DNA of 64,000 nucleotides, from NCBI GenBank assembly GCA_963971225.1, contig OZ020267.1, positions 7,405,574 through 7,469,573 of the forward strand, in the 5' to 3' direction. The notes below the pieces were generated by a model. That model was not told where the DNA came from and made no database searches. It saw nothing but the letters and a program-made list of their open reading frames with translations. This stretch comes from Melieria omissa. Lineage: Eukaryota; Arthropoda; Insecta; Diptera; Ulidiidae. Shown one piece after another: positions 1 through 11,574 of this stretch. Position numbers and translations under genes: made by a program. Position 1 is the stretch's first letter. Each line of letters begins with the position of its first letter.

Positions 1-190
1 CAGCCACAGCCACGATGTTCTGTTCAGGCTGTCATAAAAATTCATACATTTCAACTCTTGACAGGTCCTACATTCCACAGCCACAAGCACGAAATTCCGT
101 TTAGGCTGTCATACACAGCAACAGCTACAGCCACAGCCAAAGCTACAACCACAGCCAAAGCTACAACCACAGCTACAGCCACAGCTATGA
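1..190. repeat. Degenerate ACAGCC-type short tandem repeat
   Basis: Imperfect iterations of ACAGCC/ACAGCT/ACAACC units, densest at 115-190. A longer unit also recurs: the phrase with CAGGCTGTCATA appears near 25 and 105. The repeat gives a spurious Thr/Ala-rich reading frame. It may continue left of the window. Confidence 0.6.
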
Positions 191-199
191 CATTCTATT

Positions 200-600
200 C
201 AGGCAGTAAAGGATCAAGTCAGGTCTCTTTAACTTCAGAAAGCCAAGCGATGAGGAGACTTTTGTGGCTTGATTGTCTCAGCGAGGACTTGGTCTCCTTC
301 TTTGCCCTTGTCAGTTGACTTCCACATTGGTTTCCATATTTCCTTCGCTGGAGCTTCTTTATTAATACGAATGAACTAATTTAACCAACACAGCTCAGAC
401 ACTGATACTCAGTGAGTGCTCATACTACTTGCGATTCATAGGGATACCCAAGGTCTCGTCGATATATACAGGTTCCCGGATTTCACTTACTTAACTGACC
501 ATAACAACCTGTAATCGGCTTACGGCCTGCTGCAAAAGTTCCCCTCAGACGCAACTGCTTCTTTCTTCAGTTAGTCACACCAAGAGATGAAAGAGCGTCC
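200..600. other. Non-coding DNA, nothing recognised
   Basis: No credible gene, RNA gene or mobile element was seen between the short tandem repeat and the TTAA-flanked element. It serves as the left flank of the nested insertion at 605. Confidence 0.4.
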
Positions 601-1062
601 TTAACCCTTTCGCTATTTTGTTGCCATATGGCACATGCTACTTTGTGGACGTCTGCATCCTCTATGGTAGCAAGAATACATTTTTTTGTTGGTCCTTAGA
701 ATAGTTTGAAGTTTTAGGAAAAATACGAAATTGATAAACTGAATATTTAAGTTTAAAGCAGAGAAGTATACACGTTTTTTTAATGGTATATCTCGACATA
801 GTAAAGGAAGAAGAAGCAGAAAACTTTAGATAATGTTTCAATTTGACGTTTTCTTTCAATTTAGTTACTTCTTTACTTCTCATTTTGGCTAAAGTAAATG
901 AAAAAATATTCAAATTTTCATTATGCGTAAAAATGTTTATGGTTAAGTAATTATTACAGTCCCAACTATGTGGTTTCTCTCATAGAAAAACACTCTAAAA
1001 TACAGGGTCCGAGTATAAAAAGAAAAAAAAATTTTATGAAATGTTGCTTAGATAACCTCATA

Positions 1063-2356
1063 ACACTTCGTTCAATAATGTGTGTGACTAACTAATTAAA
1101 ACACATTTTTTTGCCAAAAATCCTTTTTATTCATCAACATAGTCCCCTTTTAGGGAGATACAATCATTCCAACGCTTTTCCAATCTTTCGATACCGCCTT
1201 TGTAGAACGATTTTTCTTTGCCTTCAAAATAGGCGTTAGTTTCGGCGATTACTTCATCATTTGAGCCAAATCTCTTACCACGGAGCATCTTTTTGAGGCC
1301 TGCGAAGAGCCAGTAGTCGCTGGGGGCCAGATCTGGAGAATACGGGGGATGAGGAAGCAATTCGAAGCCCAATTCATGCATTTTTGCCATCGTTTTCATC
1401 GACTTGTGACACAGTGCATTGTCTTGGTGAAACAACACTTTTTTCTTCTTCATATGGGGCCGCTTAATCGGGATTTCTTCTTTCAAACGTTCCAACAACG
1501 CTATATAATAGTCGCTATTGATTGTTTTCCCTTTTTCAAGATAGTCGATGAATATTATTCCGTGCACATCCCAAAATACTGACGCCATAACCTTGCCAGC
1601 CGATGTTTGTGCCTTTGGACGCTTTGGGCGGCTTTCACCGGTTGCATGCCACTCAGCAGACTGCCGATTTGACTCTGGAGTGAAATGGTGGATCCATGTT
1701 TCATCCATTGTGATGTACCGATGCAAAAACTCCGACTTGTTGCGCGTAAACATGTCCAAACAGCTCTTTGAATCATCGATTCGTTGTTATTTTTGCTCCG
1801 GTGTGAGCAAACGCGGCACACATTTCGAAAACACCTTTTTCATAACCAAATGTTCGTGTATTATGGTGTGTACACTGCCTGCTGATATCTTTAGAATGTC
1901 AGCAATCTCCCCCACTTTCACTTTACGGTCGGACATAATGATTTTCAGTGTTTTTTCAACGTTTTCCGGAATAACAGCGTCATTTGATCGTCCAGTAGAT
2001 GGAAGATCATCGGTGTCTGTACGACCACGTTTGAATTCGGCATACCAATAACAAAGGGTTCTTTTTGATGGAGCAGAGTCCGAATAATGTTTTTCAAGCC
2101 ATTCCTGGCATTGAACAGTATTTTTTTTTCATTAAAAAACAATGAGAAATCAGCACACGGAATTGCTTTGAATTCATTTTTTTTGAAAACTCAAAAGTAG
2201 TGTCACTTAAAGCACTGTAACTTGTAAACTAATGGTCGGATTGACATATAATTTTGACAGTAAGCCTAAAAAGGTTCACAATTTCGAAAACATATATTGA
2301 TTTAGTATTAGTGCCGCCATCTATGTGTCAGTCACACACATTATTGAACGAAGTGT
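1063..2356 (-). mobile_element. Near-full-length mariner (DD34D) transposon
   Basis: The ends are 27-bp perfect inverted repeats beginning ACACTTCGTTCAATAATG, flanked by TA on both sides (1061-1062 and 2357-2358). Length is 1294 bp, normal for a complete mariner. It encodes a transposase on the minus strand and sits inside a TTAA-flanked MITE, so it arrived later than that element. Confidence 0.92.
1127..2132 (-). pseudogene. Mariner transposase, almost intact, one in-frame stop
   Basis: This encodes the cut-and-paste transposase of the surrounding mariner. The catalytic part is clear: DETW holds the first Asp, HQDNA the second, and the SPDLAPSDYWLF block the third, with 34 residues between second and third, so it is a DD34D mariner. 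Reading upstream in the same frame gives recognisable helix-turn-helix and linker sequence. A single TAA at 1787-1789 interrupts it. The only nearby ATG (2130-2132) is one base out of frame across a run of nine A on the coding strand (2121-2129), so a homopolymer indel, real or from assembly, separates it from the rest. An intact version would be about 334 residues, close to the usual 345. It is probably inactive as it stands but is one of the least decayed transposons here. Confidence 0.85.
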
Positions 2357-2424
2357 TAGAAGCCTAAGACGTAAAATTACAAATTTTAACTTTCCTCTGT
2401 AAAAACCTGTAGCGAAAGGGTTAA

Positions 2425-2880
2425 CTTGGTCCTTCCACCGGAGATACGATTTTCTTCTTCGCCGTCAACCTCCAATTCGGCGTTGAACATCTTTTTTGTT
2501 GCAGATTCATGGTCCATACGGAAGATCGGATTTCTGGCTTGAACAAGTCATTGCCGAGCTATGGCTCTGAAGCTATTCAAATTCAATTTCTTTAGTTAAT
2601 CAAACTGAGAGGTGATTCTTCCAGCTTCTCGCTGAGTTTTCAAACATAAACCCATAGATCCTTTTTTGTGTTGCTGTCCTACTAACTACTAAATCGAATA
2701 CTTTCGTGATTGAGCATTTTTCTCCAAATATCCGAGAAATGGATAAACCAGCATACGAGTATAAGTTGAATGTAGTTATGGAGAAAATATGAGACATATA
2801 CAACCTTTATTCTTCTTGTTTCTTCCGCTTGGGACCACAGGGTCTCAACAAGCAATATACCTGGTGTTGGTTATGTTAAT
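2425..2880. other. Non-coding DNA, nothing recognised
   Basis: No coding or repeat signature was identified. The short minus-strand frame near 2600-2803 has no recognisable motif. Confidence 0.4.
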
Positions 2881-3306
2881 CGATTAAGGATCTGCCAGGG
2901 TGGTTGATTAGCTTATCGCTAACAGTCGCATGTAGTGGGTCTGCCACCTGTAGTCGCCTAGATGAGACGCTTCCGTAAGTGAAACTTTATTACAGGGTTG
3001 TACAGAAAGAGCAGAAAAGAAGTTCTTGAAAAACTCAGAGTTCTCAGAGTTCAGATCTGCCAGGATGGTTGATAAGCTTATCGCTAACAGTCACATTTCA
3101 AACGGGAGGAATTTGTGGTATCACAACGGTCCCATAGGCCTAAGTGTGTCTCATGCAGAGGCAGCCACTTAACCAACCAACCAACCAACTGTCGCATGTA
3201 GTGGGTCTGCCATCTGTATTCCCCTAGAAAAGACGCTTCCGTATGTGAAATTTAATTACTGGGTTGTACAGAAAGAGCGGAAAAGAAGTTCTTGAAAAAC
3301 TCAGAG
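2881..3306. repeat. Diverged tandem duplication (two units)
   Basis: A unit running from TCTGCCAGGGTGGTTGAT through GTCGCATGTAGTGGG to CTTGAAAAACTCAGAG occurs at about 2891-3052 and again at about 3056-3306. The second unit is longer only because a 90-bp retroposon-like insert splits it at 3097-3186. Each unit is otherwise about 160 bp. Confidence 0.75.
3097..3186 (+). mobile_element. Short retroposon fragment with AACC tail
   Basis: A 90-bp insert containing TATCACAACGGTCCCATAGG and ending in repeated AACC is flanked by an imperfect 11-bp duplication (AACAGTCACAT at 3086-3096, AACTGTCGCAT at 3187-3197). The neighbouring tandem unit carries the empty site AACAGTCGCAT at 2921-2931. The tail and duplication suggest insertion by a non-LTR retrotransposition mechanism. 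A related piece is at 14276-14367. Confidence 0.6.
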
Positions 3307-3310
3307 TTTG

Positions 3311-4440
3311 GTGTCTTTGATGAGCTTGATTCCATCTTACGGCCTGTGACTTTCCCCAATTTGACAAGCATTGGCTAAATAAGTAGGACCAAAGATGTTG
3401 TGAGGTGTTCTTAGGGCCGATATTTCTCATCTCTGCCATTAATAAAGATGGACATCATAAGTCTTAGAGTGCTTTATTGGTCAAAAGAGGTCTCTGCTCT
3501 TTAAAAGCCTATTGAAACCATCATTTCACTCGAAGACAAGAGTTCTTTGCTCTTACAGCTATATTTATTCTGTCACAGTTGGCCAGATAGATCAAGCTTG
3601 GATAACAAATTCACATATGTCACATATGATGAATACCGCCGCAAACCATCAACCATCACATCGATCATTGATGCATTTAGATGTTGTGGGAGTTGGCGCA
3701 AATGCTGACTGTCCAATTATTTCGTGGGTCTACTAAAATTTATCTAACCCAAACCATTTATACCATTTAAAATTGCTACGTAATTAATCTTTGGCCATGT
3801 GGATTTCTCACATAATTCAGAGTGACGTAAACACGGCACCGATTCGGCCAGTAGAGCGCATTTTCGTTACTCGCAACGACAGTGACGGCGATTGGAGAAA
3901 ACGCCGCACAGTCGCTGGCCGTCGAGATGGCCAATTTCAAATGGCCGATTAAATATTTAATAATCCCAATTCAAACAAGCTACGACCGGCAGCCATGGCC
4001 GGAGATTTGAAAATGTTTATTGGTTGATGTGAGGTGAATGAAAAATGCAATTCAACTTTGCATTGCTGCGAATTGAATCGAATTGGATCGAATGGAATGA
4101 GATTGAATCGAGTTGGTGCAAAGTGGTTTTGGTTTCAGTTTGGTTGTGGATTGGGTTTTGGTTTCGTGGTTGTGGCTTTAAGTGGAACCGAAGTTGTTGA
4201 AGTGCACGTTGCAGTGCGGCGAATGCGAATCGTGCGCAGAATAATGAGTTAACCTATGGTTTATGAATCATTTTGCAAAAGCTTTAATCATTTCGTAAAG
4301 TTTTGAGGTTTGGATACAAAGGAAAACAATTAAATTTAATAGGTCACGTGTTAGTTTGTGTAGAAGGTCCCAGAGACCTGTTTAGAGTGGAAGAAATAAA
4401 ACAGTTAATTTTTTATTTAAGTTGATTTATTTTCTAAATA
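3311..4440. other. Single-copy-looking non-coding island
   Basis: The composition is balanced, with no coding frame I can support. At 4060-4120 there are loose GAATCGA/GAATTGGA iterations. No splice-bounded exon or RNA gene was recognised. Confidence 0.35.
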
Positions 4441-4455
4441 TGTATTTGGTTTTTG

Positions 4456-4787
4456 TTTTTATTTTTTTTATTTTATTTCATTTTAATTTATTTTATTTTA
4501 TTTTGTTTTATTTTATTTTATTTTATTTTATTTTATTTTATTTTATTTTATTTTATTTGATTTTATTTGATTTGATTTTATTTGATTTTATTTTATTTTA
4601 GTTTAGTTTAGTTTAGTTTATTTTATTTTATTTTATTTTATTTTATTTTATTTTATTTTATTTTATTTTATTTTATTTTATTTTATTTTATTTTATTTTA
4701 TTTTATTTTATTTTATTTTATTTTATTTTATTTTATTTTAGTTAACTTCATTTTATTTCATTTTTTATTTATTTTATTTATTTAAAA
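4456..4787. repeat. TTTTA pentanucleotide microsatellite
   Basis: About 330 bp of TTTTA units, mostly perfect, with internal patches of TTTGA and TTTAG variants at 4555-4620 and degenerate edges. Confidence 0.95.
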
Positions 4788-4789
4788 AG

Positions 4790-6715
4790 TCGACATTTAA
4801 CTTGGAGAAAATCAATCATCATCAATCAATTTTACTTAGGTTTCTAAGTGCAGAATATGTACAGCCTTGGCAACTGGAGGGTTAAGCCGATAGCCGCACC
4901 ACAACAATTGTCCCACCTTCAACCTCACGCACGCGCCTAGTTATGTGTTTGTATGTGTATGTGTGTGTGAGTTTTGCGTATTTTTGCTGTGTTATCTGTC
5001 GCTTGTTGCCTGTTTGATATTTTCAAGCCAAACGTAACTGCAGCCGGCTTTTCGACCGCTGCGAGCACAATTATACACTTTTGCTTAGAAACTCTAACAA
5101 ACATTCAATTTGCTGGCGAATCGAAATAATCCAGTCGACGGCCGCTGCGGCCTCACTCACTGCGGCTCGGCTCACCTTAACCAACACCAACCAACCAACA
5201 ACAACAACAACAACAACGGCCGAACCAACGGTAGGTACGCGGCCGGCATAAAGTCGACCGCTTGTTGCGCAGTTTTGCATACAAATGTTGTTGTATTTTT
5301 GTATATTTTCGCTTTTATTACTTTGGCTTTTTTGCCGATTGCTTTGGCAACGAGACGACATTTGAATTTGTTTGGTTCGCATTCGCACCGCAATCGCCCG
5401 CGCCATGGTCCGCAAATGTCAGCCAGTCAAGTCGAAAGTCAGCACCGAACCAAATCTCAACGCTTTCGATTTCCGTTTCGATTTCAACTTTGCTTCGGCC
5501 ACTTGTGCGGCAATTTTAATCAACAAATTGCTTGAAGCTTTGTTTTTTGTTTGTTTGCAAAGATTCACCACTTGTCGCTCGCCATTTCTTCTGTCGCACT
5601 CACGTTTCGACAATGGAATTGGTGCGCCAGTGCGTTCAACTGTGGCAGTGGAATTTTTAATTCTCCCATAATCCAACACAAATATCCACAAACGCCAGTG
5701 GTGACAGTGTTGGTCAGCCTGCTCTGTCGCCGACCCGATGCCAAAGTTCATCACGTGGCATGAATTATCAACGCACCAATATCGCAGCACTAATGACCTT
5801 TTTGGTTGAATTGAAAGTTGTTTGGTGCTGGTGGCTCTGCTCTCCGATCCCTTAGTCGCTTTTTCCGTTGTCATCTTCGCATGCAGCGCTCACACTGGGT
5901 TTCACTTTCTTTCGGGTGGGGAACAACGAAGATAAATTAGAGATTTCTATGTCGCACAAGTGACCCGCAGCTGCCCGTCGCGGAAAGATTCAATGAAATG
6001 CGTACAAAAAGTCAAAGTTTATAGAGTTTGAAAGTGAAGTTGTTGCTGTAATTCAAGAGATATGAGCATTTAAAACGATTGAGAAAAGGTGGGCATGGGG
6101 TGTGATCGACAAGAAAAATTCTAAAAGAAAGAAGAAAGAAATTAATTGACTTTTAGAAAGAAGAGAAAAATTTAAGAAATGCTTATATAGACAAATATGT
6201 TTTTTACATTCGTTTTCATAATGAAAAGTGAAAATACAAATTTCCATTAGAAGTCCCAAGAAAGTAGTAGTAGTGCTTGGTTGAGGGAATGTCAATCTGG
6301 GTATAGAAAATTAGTTTTTTACTTAAATGAATGCAACATTTACTTAGCTTACTTTTTTTAGCTTTTAAGCTTAACCCCTTCAAAGAGCTCATCTTGAAGC
6401 TCGATGCCCTCAACACATTGACGACCGAAGCGACCCTACCACGTCTGTCTGTATATAGAAATAAATGTTTCTATGGAGACGAGTATTTTGATGACCACCG
6501 AGCAGAAATCTTGCTGTCACCAACTTTAGAACTATTTCTATTTCGCAATTTAATTCAATCACTGATTCAAAACCGATGTTTTAGAAAATATGATTGTGGT
6601 CCTGTTGTTGGCGCTTTTATTGTAATCAAATAGTTGACTACACGACGACGGTTGAAGCCAATGCCATCTTGTAGTCGTGCGGTCTTCAATGTGTTCAGGT
6701 CAAAACAGTCGCCAA
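4790..6715. other. Non-coding island, GC-richer at 4900-5900
   Basis: The segment 4900-5900 has many overlapping short frames on both strands, but none shows a recognisable domain, and the encoded strings are low-complexity (a CAA tract at 5195-5217). It could be intronic, untranslated or regulatory DNA. From 6000 onward it is AT-rich and featureless. No gene is claimed. Confidence 0.35.
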
Positions 6716-6724
6716 TGATCTAAT

Positions 6725-7125
6725 TAATGATGATTATGATTCAAACCAGATCTTTTTTGAATCAGCCAACACTTTCTATCGACTAAACATTGATACATTG
6801 ACAACTTTTATTGAAATTTTAAATTTAAGAATCTTGTTTTTTTAATAGCGATTTCCAGAAAACCAGGCGCGGATCCAGAAAAATATTTCGGGGGGGGATT
6901 TTTAAAAAGTAATTCTTTAATATTTATAAAATGCCTTTTGATTTGTATGTAGTTTTATAGTCGATCCAAATATTTCGGGGGGTTTCAACCCCCAAACACC
7001 TTCCCCCCCTGGATCCGCCACTGCAGAAAACCATGCAGAAACACAACGAATTGTTTAGCTCATTGAAAACATCATTGAAAATATTCTGCTCTCTTGTTTT
7101 AGTTGTTTGAGAAATAAATTCTTGT
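6725..7125. repeat. Dispersed repeat, copy 1 (split by a hAT-type MITE)
   Basis: It shares long matches with 9625-9838, including CAGATCTTTTTTGAATCAGC against AAGATCTTTTTTGAATGAGC and TGTTCTGCTCTCTTGTTT-like text near the right end. The two copies are in the same orientation about 2.9 kb apart. The family is unknown to me. Confidence 0.65.
6864..7023. mobile_element. 160-bp hAT-type MITE with 8-bp target duplication
   Basis: The ends are inverted repeats: CAGGCGCGGATCCAG at the left, CTGGATCCGCCACTG at the right. Next to them are a G run (left) and a C run (right). Both sides are flanked by the identical 8-mer CAGAAAAC (6856-6863 and 7024-7031), the duplication size of hAT elements. The paralogous repeat at about 9755-9770 lacks it. 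It has no coding capacity. Confidence 0.85.
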
Positions 7126-7134
7126 AGTGATTCC

Positions 7135-9615
7135 ATATCGAATGAAACTTTTTAGTTTAAAATATAAACATTGTAATAATAAGATGTCCGAGATAATAGA
7201 ATAATGGCTTTTAAGCAATTTTTAAACTCTTAGTTCACATTTTGTACACAATTCTTTGAACACAATTTCTGGTCTCGAACTCATGTCTGTTGTTGTTCAA
7301 AAAACATTTTCCATTCACCATTAACTCAGCACTTGGTTCTTGCTTTTTTGTAAACTTACCCACAACAAATTGACTGATCGTTTCCAAAGAAACAATTTAA
7401 AGTATTTTTAACGACACGCCCTATTTTGCTAAATAAATGCATTGTAATAACAACAACTACTTGTAGTTAGTTAGCCACCAACAACCATGAAGCCATGAGC
7501 TCACAGTTGCCACGAAAACCTCTCACATTTACCACAGCCTTAGTTTTGCTTTGGACACACATACATACATACAAAATATATAGGTACATAGTAATGTACT
7601 ATATCTCAATAGTTTTATTGTTTATTGCTACAAAAGTGAGCATAACAACAACAACAATAATAAAGCACGTTCAGTACTGTGTGAAGCAAAGAACCTGTTG
7701 CTCGAAATTGTTAGCCAAACCGCTAAAATGGCAAATGGAGGTGTGGGAGCAGGCGTGAAGCTGAAATTATAAAGAACAACAACAATGAAGCAAAACAAAA
7801 ACAAAGATACAAATTGAAACAAAATACCAAAAATGTTGTCTCGAAATGATCGAAGGAGCGGCCACTCTAACTAAAAGTCACAACACGATCACTAACAAAA
7901 GTAACAAATTTTTTGTACAACCAAAAGTTAAATCGAAATTCTTGTGTGCATATCAATGAATTAACTTGAAGTAAAATAGATACAAGAAAAATTAAATTTG
8001 ATAAAAAATAAAATTTATTTTAAGTGTGCAATTTGCATTGCTACTCGTTTCTGATTTGATTTTTTCTAATTTTTAATTCGATTTAAACAATGAAACAATT
8101 CATTGCTTTGACTCAAAAATTGCCAACTCACTGTTGAAGAGAAGGAAAAATTGCAAGAATTCATTCGAGTGAAAATTTTCCCATAATTTATGTGATTTTT
8201 GACAGCTCAACAAAGTGTCAATTCGTGGCGCCAATGTTTGACATTTTCATGGCTTTTACAGCACTGAACAGTGAATGGATTGTCGCGCCCGTTTGGCCCA
8301 ATTTGGATTTTTGCCACACGCTCCCATTTGCTCGTTCAACGCTCGCTCCAGCTCCAGCCAGCGATCGCTTTCATGAACTGCAGTGGCGCGCTTTTCAAAT
8401 GTCTTTTGTTGTTGTATTTCTAGCCGCTTGATTTTTGCATACTTGCGGTTAAATTATATTTATTCACGATTTCTGTCGTGTTGTGTGTGTTGTTGTAATG
8501 GTGGATACTGCAGCGTTGCGTACAAAAATAAATCACTCGACGGTTGTTCATTATCTGCCATTATTGTTCGATTGCGAAATCAAAGAAATTAATACACACA
8601 TTTGCCTTATTAATTGCACGCTTCGACCGGCAGCTCTCTGCTCGTTTTTATTTTTGTTGTTATTGTTATTGTTGTTGATTTTAATTTATATTTTTATTGC
8701 CGCTGAAATTGAAAGTGAACTATTTCTCATGGCCATACATTGTTGCTTATTGGCCTATTGTATCCACACACACACAAACACATACAAAGACAGAAACTTT
8801 AGTGTTACAAAGCCGCACATGCTTATGTACTCGTATTGTATTTGTAAGTGAGCGCCTAACAACGTTGGACCACAGCAATGTCTGCGCACCACCACTCGAC
8901 CGCCGCAACTTGTAAGCGCTGACGTCATTTTAAATCATATTTAATGACTTTTTGATACCGAGCTTGAGATATAACCAAGTGAGGAAAAGCACAGATATGG
9001 TAAACCAGAAGATTGATTGATTCAGTATGTCAATCAGTGCGTTTCAACGCTTGTCTGTTGATTTACCGACTAGTTGTGGGAGAACTTTTCCTATGACTTT
9101 TGCAACATGTTTGCACAACCCTTTTTTTCGACTTTTTCAAGACCCTTTTTGGTTTTGTTAATAATTCAAATTAGGAATTTTAAGGTTAGCTCAACATGCT
9201 GTGGGATACCAATGTCCCTGCATAGTAGCAAAAGGGTTCAATAGTTCTAGAAAATCTAAGTGATCCAGTTATTGAAATAACTTCACACTTTCTCAAAGAA
9301 GAACAACACAATTGCCACATGGTCAGACAAACCTGATAGGAAACTTAAGAAGAGATTGTCTTAACACTACAGTGGTTGCTGTACTTCATAGGATTTTGCC
9401 TAATGTGGTAACATGCTGAAAGACTTGAATTGCTATACAACGACTTCTAAAGCAATTGTTGTACCAAATAGGAAGTAGTTCTTAGTCCGTTCTAAGACAG
9501 GAAAGACACAAATTCCTAGACTCTTTACCTAACTGAGCTTTCCATATTTCCCTGATATCCATCTTTATAACAATTACATATCTTTCCTTTCCTTCTTCTT
9601 TCTCTTAAAAAACTA
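7135..9615. other. Non-coding island
   Basis: AT-rich single-copy-looking DNA with a GC-richer portion at 8190-8920. Several short frames exist, but all are low-complexity (runs of Leu, Cys or Val from TTG tracts). No exon, RNA gene or mobile element was recognised. Confidence 0.35.
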
Positions 9616-9624
9616 AATATGCTT

Positions 9625-9838
9625 TAATGATGATGATGACTCACACAAGATCTTTTTTGAATGAGCCAACACTTTAGGTCCACTAAATGCCAATAAACTC
9701 AACAATTTAATTAAAACTTTTGAATTAAAGAACATTGTCTTTTTAACTATCGATTACCAGAAACTCAGAGTGTTTCTTTACAGTATTTAAAATATCATTT
9801 AAAATGTTCTGCTCTCTTGTTTAAGTTGTTTGAGGCAT
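9625..9838. repeat. Dispersed repeat, copy 2
   Basis: The counterpart of 6725-7125. It preserves the uninterrupted version of the hAT MITE target (ACCAGAAACTCAGAG near 9757) and is cut at 9838-9839 by a mariner inserted at TA. Confidence 0.65.
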
Positions 9839-9839
9839 A

Positions 9840-10760
9840 CACCGTGTGTCCCATGGAAAACGGAACTTTTTCAAAACATTGATTTATATTGGCGCCACCT
9901 ATTAGTGGATGTTAGCAATGGAAAGGTACATTCTTCACTGACATACTGTCAAAATTGTATGACATTTGGTTGAATGGAAACCAAAATATCGCGCTCAAAG
10001 TGACAGTGTGTTTGTGGCATCGGTCGAAAAATGAACTTCGAACAAAGAGCAAATATTAAGTTCTGTTTTAAACTCGGTAAATCCTTTACTGAGACGCATA
10101 ATTTGCTGAAACAAGTTTATGGCGATAGTTGTCTATCCCGTACCAAAGTGTATGAGTGGTATAAGCGGTTCCAGCAAGGTCGTGAAGACATTCAGGACGA
10201 CGAACATCCAGGTCCTTCGAATACCGTGGTTACTCTAAGTAACATTGAAAAAATGAGCCAACATCTTCATTGCGATACATGGAAATGGAATTGGATATGT
10301 CCAAAAATTCAATTCATCGCATTTTGACCGATCATTTGAATCTACGAAAGGTGTGTGCACGCTTTGTTCCACAAAAATTGACCGACTACGAAAAAACGCT
10401 CCGAATTCAACATTGATCAACAAAATTTTATGATCAAAAATTCCATTTTAACCATCAACCATTCACCGTACTCGCCGGATTTGGCTCCGTGCGACTTTTA
10501 CTTGTTCTCCAAATTGCACTTATGTATGAAAGGAAAACGTTATGCCGATGTAGAGGCCATCCAAATAGCGACGACCGACATACTAAAGTCGATGGATAAA
10601 AATGATCTCAAAAACTCATTCGATATGTTAATTGATCGTGCAAAACGTTGTATTGATGCGAAAGGAGATTATTTTGAATAAAATAAATGAGATTTGCCGG
10701 AATAAATATTGAGTTTTTGTCTTTATTTTGAAAAAGTTCCGCTTTCCATGGGACACACTG
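9840..10760 (+). mobile_element. Internally deleted mariner, family 2
   Basis: Terminal inverted repeats of about 36 bp begin CACCGTGTGTCCCATGGAAA (left) and CAGTGTGTCCCATGGAAAGC (right, read inward). TA flanks both ends (9838-9839 and 10761-10762). Length is 921 bp, about 400 bp short of a complete mariner. What remains is the N-terminal DNA-binding part and the extreme C-terminus. Confidence 0.9.
10031..10681 (+). pseudogene. Mariner transposase remnant (HTH plus C-terminus)
   Basis: The first reading frame (10031-10327) begins with a typical mariner helix-turn-helix: an RANIKFCFKLGKS segment followed by YEWYKRFQQGRE and a Pro-Gly-Pro linker. It then runs out of frame, although recognisable text (an ILTDHLNLRKVC-like stretch at about 10320-10360) continues in another frame. 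The second frame (10430-10681) holds SPYSPDLAPCDFYLF, which has the third catalytic Asp, and the conserved C-terminus ending GDYFE. The first two catalytic Asp residues and the region between are deleted, so it cannot be an active transposase. Confidence 0.85.
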
Positions 10761-10782
10761 TATAATTAAAATAATGCAAATA

Positions 10783-11021
10783 TGTTTTCTAACGAAAATT
10801 TCCCTCAATTTCCAAAAACAAAGCATCTTTCTTTTTTAATACAAATGTTATTTAGTTTTTCATTTCCTTATGTCTAAAACGTTCTAAAGAAGGAAAGAAA
10901 GAAAGGCAATGGAAGAACGTTTTAGACATAAGGAAATGAAAAACTAAAAAACATTTGTGTCAAAAAAGGAAGATTGTTTGTTTTTAATGGAAATGGAGAA
11001 AATTTATAGTAGAAAAAACGT
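10783..11021. repeat. Long foldback (inverted repeat, about 105-bp arms)
   Basis: The arms at 10783-10885 and 10914-11021 are complementary over nearly their whole length. The inner 33 bp (10853-10885 against 10914-10946, starting TAGTTTTTCATTTCC) pair perfectly across a 28-base purine-rich loop; further out the pairing has scattered mismatches and small gaps. It lies just beyond the mariner at 9840-10760. It could be a foldback transposon, an inverted duplication or a hairpin small-RNA source. Confidence 0.85.
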
Positions 11022-11056
11022 TCTCCTCTATCAAATTAGCATAACTGAGTTAGATA

Positions 11057-11572
11057 CGAGGGCGGGTCAATAAGTCCGTGACTTTTTGAATTTCCCGCCT
11101 CTTAATTGAAATGGCAACACTGCTCCCGTCAACAGTCATCTGTCAGTTGACTCTTGTCAACAATTGAACAAGCTGCGACATTTAGTTTGTTTTTGACAGC
11201 CGTTAATATCAGACTACCGCGAGAAAATTGAAAAAAGTGAATTTCGTGTGCACGGGTGCACACATTGGGCTACGAATTGCTCCCTCATCCCGCCTATTCA
11301 CCCGATCTAGCCCCAAGTGACTATTTCTTGTTCCCAAACTTGAAGAAATAGCTCGGCGGAAAGGGATTTGCCTCCAATGACGAAGTCATCTCACAAACAA
11401 ATGCCAATTGGAAGACCTCGACAAATCATATTTTTCGGAAGGGATAAAAAAAACTGGAGAAACGTTGGGCTAAGTGTATAGATCTCAAAGGAGACTACGT
11501 TGAAAAATAAAACTTTTTATCTAAAAACCTGTGTTTCATTCAAAAAGTCACGGACTTACTGACCCGCCCTCG
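11057..11572 (+). mobile_element. Deleted mariner derivative, family 3 (516 bp)
   Basis: Near-perfect terminal inverted repeats of about 35 bp start CGAGGGCGGGTCAATAAGTC, flanked by TA (11055-11056 and 11573-11574). The interior from about 11250 to 11510 translates as the mariner C-terminus: an HPAYSPDLAPSDYFLF-type block with the third catalytic Asp, then a KRWAKCIDLKGDYVE-like end. Two stops interrupt it. The DNA-binding domain and the first two catalytic residues are absent. Confidence 0.88.
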
Positions 11573-11574
11573 TA

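Larger units (their letters stand above)
605..2420. mobile_element. TTAA-flanked MITE (family A, copy 1), split by a mariner
   Basis: The ends are inverted repeats: CCCTTTCGCTA at the left and TAGCGAAAGGG at the right. TTAA lies immediately outside both (601-604 and 2421-2424), the target duplication typical of piggyBac-superfamily elements. Without the mariner at 1063-2356 the element is about 520 bp and has no reading frame of its own, so it is non-autonomous. A second copy lies at 41247 and a diverged third at about 21170. Assignment to piggyBac-like MITEs is inferred from the TTAA duplication and CCC-start ends. Confidence 0.75.

Noticed and set aside
5071..5874. Several overlapping frames of 85-151 codons in a GC-balanced region
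   Set aside because: Frames overlap on both strands, with no domain or splice evidence and low-complexity content; possible exon or untranslated DNA but not supportable.
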